Source: Ga0077555 sp964500805 (GTDB lineage Bacteria; Pseudomonadota; Alphaproteobacteria; Rhizobiales; Hyphomicrobiaceae). From it: a DNA stretch of 64,000 nucleotides. The stretch lies in the NCBI GenBank assembly GCA_964500805.1, contig CAZCQH010000026.1, forward strand, positions 7,747 through 71,746, read 5' to 3'. The position numbers and the translations under genes are program-made. This document shows, piece after piece, positions 63,265 through 64,000 of this stretch (its first letter is position 1; each line of letters opens with the position of its first letter). Under the pieces are notes generated by a model that saw only the letters and a list, made by a program, of their open reading frames with translations, did no database searches and was not told the origin of the DNA.

Positions 63265-63593
63265 TCGAGCCGCCCTCTCTTACGCGTGTGGCCGGCGGCC
63301 AGCACATCATCGAGCGAGCGGCCGGCGATCGCGCTGTCCTCGTCGGCAGCGAGCTTGTCGAAATCGCCGAGGCAGTCGAGCACGAGCGCGAGCTTCAACA
63401 GCGAGTCGAACGCGATCAGTCCGGTCGTCTCGAAACGCTTCAGCGAGCCGAGGGTGACGCCCGAGCGCCGGGCGAGGCCTGCCTGCGTGAGGCTCATGGC
63501 AAGCCGGCGCCGCTTGAAGCGGTCTCGGACGTCCCGGAGTACGTCCGGCGGCGATTTGAGCGTATTAGCCAATGTATTAGCCACTTTATGCAA
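63261..63593 (-). CDS. hipB: HipB-like XRE antitoxin and autorepressor
   Basis: A 110-aa protein with an XRE helix-turn-helix (RFKRRRLAMSLTQAGLARRSGVTLGSLKRFETTGLIAFDSLLKLALVL) and a flexible tail. The frame begins with TTG at 63593; GTG 63584 is an alternative. The N-terminus contains a perfect 4-residue repeat ANTLANTL, coded by the 10-bp direct repeats at 63562-63571 and 63574-63583. HipB neutralises HipA and represses the operon. A dyad at 63608-63622 is the candidate operator. Confidence 0.88.
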   Translation of the reverse strand: MHKVANTLANTLKSPPDVLRDVRDRFKRRRLAMSLTQAGLARRSGVTLGSLKRFETTGLIAFDSLLKLALVLDCLGDFDKLAADEDSAIAGRSLDDVLAAGHTRKRGRLE

Positions 63594-63607
63594 TTCGGCG
63601 ACAAGGG

Positions 63608-63622
63608 GATAAATATGTTATC
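63608..63622 (-). promoter_or_regulatory. Candidate HipB operator dyad
   Basis: GATAA and TTATC, exact reverse complements, flank ATATG 15 bp before the hipB start, in AT-rich sequence. HipB-type repressors bind dyads of this kind over their own promoter. No clear -35/-10 pair is assigned. Confidence 0.5.
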
Positions 63623-63868
63623 TTTGGCGGCAAGCTTCGTTCGATCCCGCCAATCCCGCTGCTCCAACATGCGCAGCCGCTCGCCGGGGACGATCCACTA
63701 TCGCGGGGGAGGAGGGCCGATACCTCTACTTTCCGACCACGGGTCTTTGGCCGATCCACGAAGAATGCGCCGACCGACCTATCGCGAGGTCGACAATCGA
63801 CAGTTCGCCGAAAGCAGGTGTGGGGTTTCGGTCACAGTTACGTGGGAGGCTAGCAAGAGACCGCAAAA
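63623..63868. other. Gene-poor flank between hipB and the tRNA-Pro gene
   Basis: About 250 bp with no gene I can support on either strand; base composition is mixed. Together with the repeats that follow it forms the 330-bp flank between the toxin-antitoxin pair and the tRNA. Confidence 0.45.
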
Positions 63869-63905
63869 AATAGGAGTAGAATAGGAGTTCAGGTCAAATA
63901 GGAGT
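63869..63905 (+). repeat. Three direct copies of AATAGGAGT near the tRNA-Pro 3' end
   Basis: The nonamer AATAGGAGT occurs at 63869-63877, 63880-63888 and 63897-63905, 50 bp from the tRNA 3' end. Tight direct repeats beside a tRNA resemble integrase arm-type sites. No integrase gene is in the window, so the interpretation is inferred. Confidence 0.6.
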
Positions 63906-63954
63906 TGGCGGCTTCAGGCTTATTTCGTCAGCAATTTGATTTGTCTTGGTATTT

Positions 63955-64000
63955 TGGTCGGAGCGGGGAGATTTGAACTCCCGACCCCCAGTCCCCCAGA
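63955..64000 (-). tRNA. tRNA-Pro(GGG), 3' part (gene continues beyond window)
   Basis: Read on the minus strand the sequence has an anticodon loop CTGGGGG with anticodon GGG, a stem half ACTGG, variable GGGTC, and T-arm GGGAG-TTCAAAT-CTCCC. It ends with acceptor CGCTCCG, discriminator A and encoded CCA at 63957-63955. The 5' half (D arm and acceptor 5' strand) lies beyond the right edge. The GGG anticodon and CCA end fit tRNA-Pro well. Confidence 0.85.

Noticed and set aside
63948..64000. Short translated peptide LVGAGRFELPTP across the right end
   Set aside because: This is the well-known false translation across a tRNA gene; the segment is tRNA-Pro on the other strand.
1..64000. CRISPR arrays, rRNA genes, intact insertion sequences and riboswitches
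   Set aside because: No regularly spaced repeats, rRNA sequence, terminal inverted repeats with a transposase, or known riboswitch core were seen on reading through.

Overview
The window is GC-rich, densely coded DNA from an alphaproteobacterium, most likely of the order Hyphomicrobiales (Rhizobiales). The run secB - fxsA - Tim44-like - mltA - smr at 6.5-11 kb, an IalB-family protein, a ceramide-glucosyltransferase-like (HpnI-type) enzyme and C-P lyase genes all point that way. No rRNA gene, CRISPR array or intact transposase was seen. The only RNA gene is the 3' half of a tRNA-Pro(GGG) cut by the right edge.

0-29 kb is mostly intact housekeeping and stress DNA. It holds a uronate-dehydrogenase-like gene cut by the left edge, a TerC-family protein, a YbbA/YbbP-type ABC exporter divergent from a TesA-type esterase, an RNA 2',3'-cyclic phosphodiesterase, the secB-to-smr block, a thioredoxin-fold protein, an IalB-like protein, a 662-aa membrane protein with a long Ala/Pro-rich N-terminus, a universal stress protein next to a PEGLP-type P-type ATPase, a quinone-oxidoreductase-like protein, a cupin, a fused hydantoinase/oxoprolinase and an NnrS protein. 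A decayed AbiEii-like toxin fragment follows. Then comes a three-gene arsenate operon: an ArsR-ArsC fusion, an ArsJ-associated GAPDH and ArsJ.

29-49 kb is accessory and visibly damaged. An EamA transporter has a probable frameshift. Its divergent Lrp regulator is cut after the HTH and continues as unrelated sequence. A C-P lyase operon (phnC', 'phnH, phnI, phnJ, phnK, phnL, phnM, DUF1045) has lost phnD, phnE, phnF and phnG through a deletion that joins phnC to phnH, and phnH and phnM are also frameshifted. A CUT1 sugar transporter has a frameshifted ATPase, and its second permease is fused in frame to a CYTH-CHAD protein that is itself frameshifted. Glycosyltransferase, FkbM methyltransferase and phosphoesterase genes follow, then fragments of a phosphatidylserine-decarboxylase-like gene and a PhoX-like gene.

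49-57.4 kb is an intact metal (copper) resistance island. One arm carries a DUF2933 protein, a 4-TM protein, an SRPBCC protein, a Tp34-like periplasmic protein, a Spy/CpxP-like protein, a Cys-rich exported protein and a CopA ATPase. The divergent arm carries CsoR, a DUF411 protein, a Tat-exported multicopper oxidase and a 35-aa membrane peptide. A CsoR-type operator lies inside the promoter between the arms.

57.5-61.8 kb is a LysR-controlled electrophile/quinone cluster (DoxX, VOC, FMN reductase, frameshifted glutathionyl-hydroquinone reductase) followed by a frameshifted L,D-transpeptidase lipoprotein. The right end holds a HipB-HipA toxin-antitoxin pair, three AATAGGAGT repeats and the tRNA-Pro(GGG) 3' end, an arrangement typical of a genomic-island boundary.

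The most striking features are the series of deletion scars and frameshifts confined to about 29.7-61.8 kb, and the little-characterised metal-associated gene set at 49-52.4 kb.
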